Shown here: piece after piece, positions 24,075-24,284 of the stretch | Layout of the letters: the number at the start of each line of letters is the position of its first letter | Numbering within the stretch: the stretch's first letter is position 1 | DNA from: Alphaproteobacteria bacterium | Lineage (GTDB): Bacteria > Pseudomonadota > Alphaproteobacteria > UBA8366 | Assembly (NCBI GenBank): GCA_029861675.1 | Contig: JAOTYV010000036.1 | Location: forward strand, 1 to 24,284 | Reading direction: 5' to 3' | DNA length: 24,284 nt | Program-made: the position numbers and the translations under genes | The notes under the pieces: model-generated | Seen by the model: only the letters and a program-made list of their open reading frames with translations | The model's database searches: none | What the model was told of the DNA's origin: nothing

Positions 24075-24284
24075 ATGACGGGCCTCGCGCTCTACCGCGG
24101 ACTCACGTCTATCGCCACGCCGGCGGTGGATATCCTGCTTAGGCGGCGGTTGGCCCGTGGCAAGGAAGACCCAGACCGTTTGCCGGAACGCCGCGGCACG
24201 GCGTCTCGGGAACGTCCGCCGGGGCCGCTGGTCTGGCTGCACGCGGCGAGCGTAGGCGAGGCCCAATCGGCGCTATCCCTGATC
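24075..24284 (+). CDS. waaA: 3-deoxy-D-manno-octulosonic acid (Kdo) transferase, 3'-truncated by the window
   Basis: The first 70 residues of a Kdo transferase, the inner-membrane-anchored GT-B enzyme that moves Kdo from CMP-Kdo onto lipid IVA. The N-terminal anchor LALYRGLTSIATPAVDILLRRRLARGKED, the RLPERRG segment and the motif VWLHAASVGEAQSA (53-66) are diagnostic; the glutamate of SVGE is the conserved catalytic-type residue. The ATG at 24075 follows the DUF374 stop by 4 bases, so translation is probably coupled. The frame is open to the window end. This identifies the locus as the lipid A/Kdo cluster. Confidence 0.9.
   Translation, partial: MTGLALYRGLTSIATPAVDILLRRRLARGKEDPDRLPERRGTASRERPPGPLVWLHAASVGEAQSALSLI

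Overview
This is a GC-rich window from a Gram-negative, aerobically respiring bacterium, most likely an alphaproteobacterium and perhaps Rhodospirillales-like. The pointers are a Usg-family gene, a class-2 (COX15-type) heme A synthase, the lipid A/Kdo cluster msbA - DUF374 acyltransferase - waaA, RT0821-type lipoprotein features, and a small RNA carrying the single-stranded motif I recall for the alphaproteobacterial suhB/MmgR (alpha-r8) family. I see no rRNA, tRNA, CRISPR array, insertion sequence or prophage, so it reads as a chromosomal core/accessory mix.

Layout. 1-2496 is the 3' part of a DinG/XPD-type helicase with an Fe-S cluster, followed by a TerB-like protein and a GNAT acetyltransferase. 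3615-5914 (minus strand) holds a MarR regulator upstream of a ThDP-dependent enzyme of the acetolactate synthase type. 6162-7096 holds an unknown protein behind a near-consensus sigma-54 promoter sequence, then usg. 7213-11704 is a redox module: an FprA-type ferredoxin-NADP+ reductase followed by korA-korB, the 2-oxoacid:ferredoxin oxidoreductase. ctaA (11814-12857) converges on a minus-strand pair, a secreted cupredoxin-like protein and an M20-family N-carbamoyl amino acid hydrolase. 14914-20061 is a heterotetrameric sarcosine-oxidase-type operon in the order soxB-soxD-soxA-soxG.

The last part (20062-24284) starts with a probable suhB-family sRNA with its own promoter and intrinsic terminator. 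Next are two divergent lipoprotein genes, the first preceded by a 15-codon leader ORF that overlaps an intrinsic terminator. The window closes with the lipid A export/Kdo transfer operon, cut by its end inside waaA.

How the genes may work together: KorAB would oxidise 2-oxoglutarate to succinyl-CoA and reduce ferredoxin, and FprA could pass those electrons to NADP+. SoxBDAG would oxidise sarcosine or a related N-methyl amine and load the one-carbon unit on tetrahydrofolate. The SoxD here lacks two of the four zinc ligands I recall for the classical enzyme, so it may belong to a variant subfamily with a different substrate. I do not see an obviously new multi-gene defence or biosynthetic system. 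The less expected signals are regulatory: the sRNA, the sigma-54 site, the leader ORF/terminator arrangement, and palindromes upstream of korA and in the sox divergent region.
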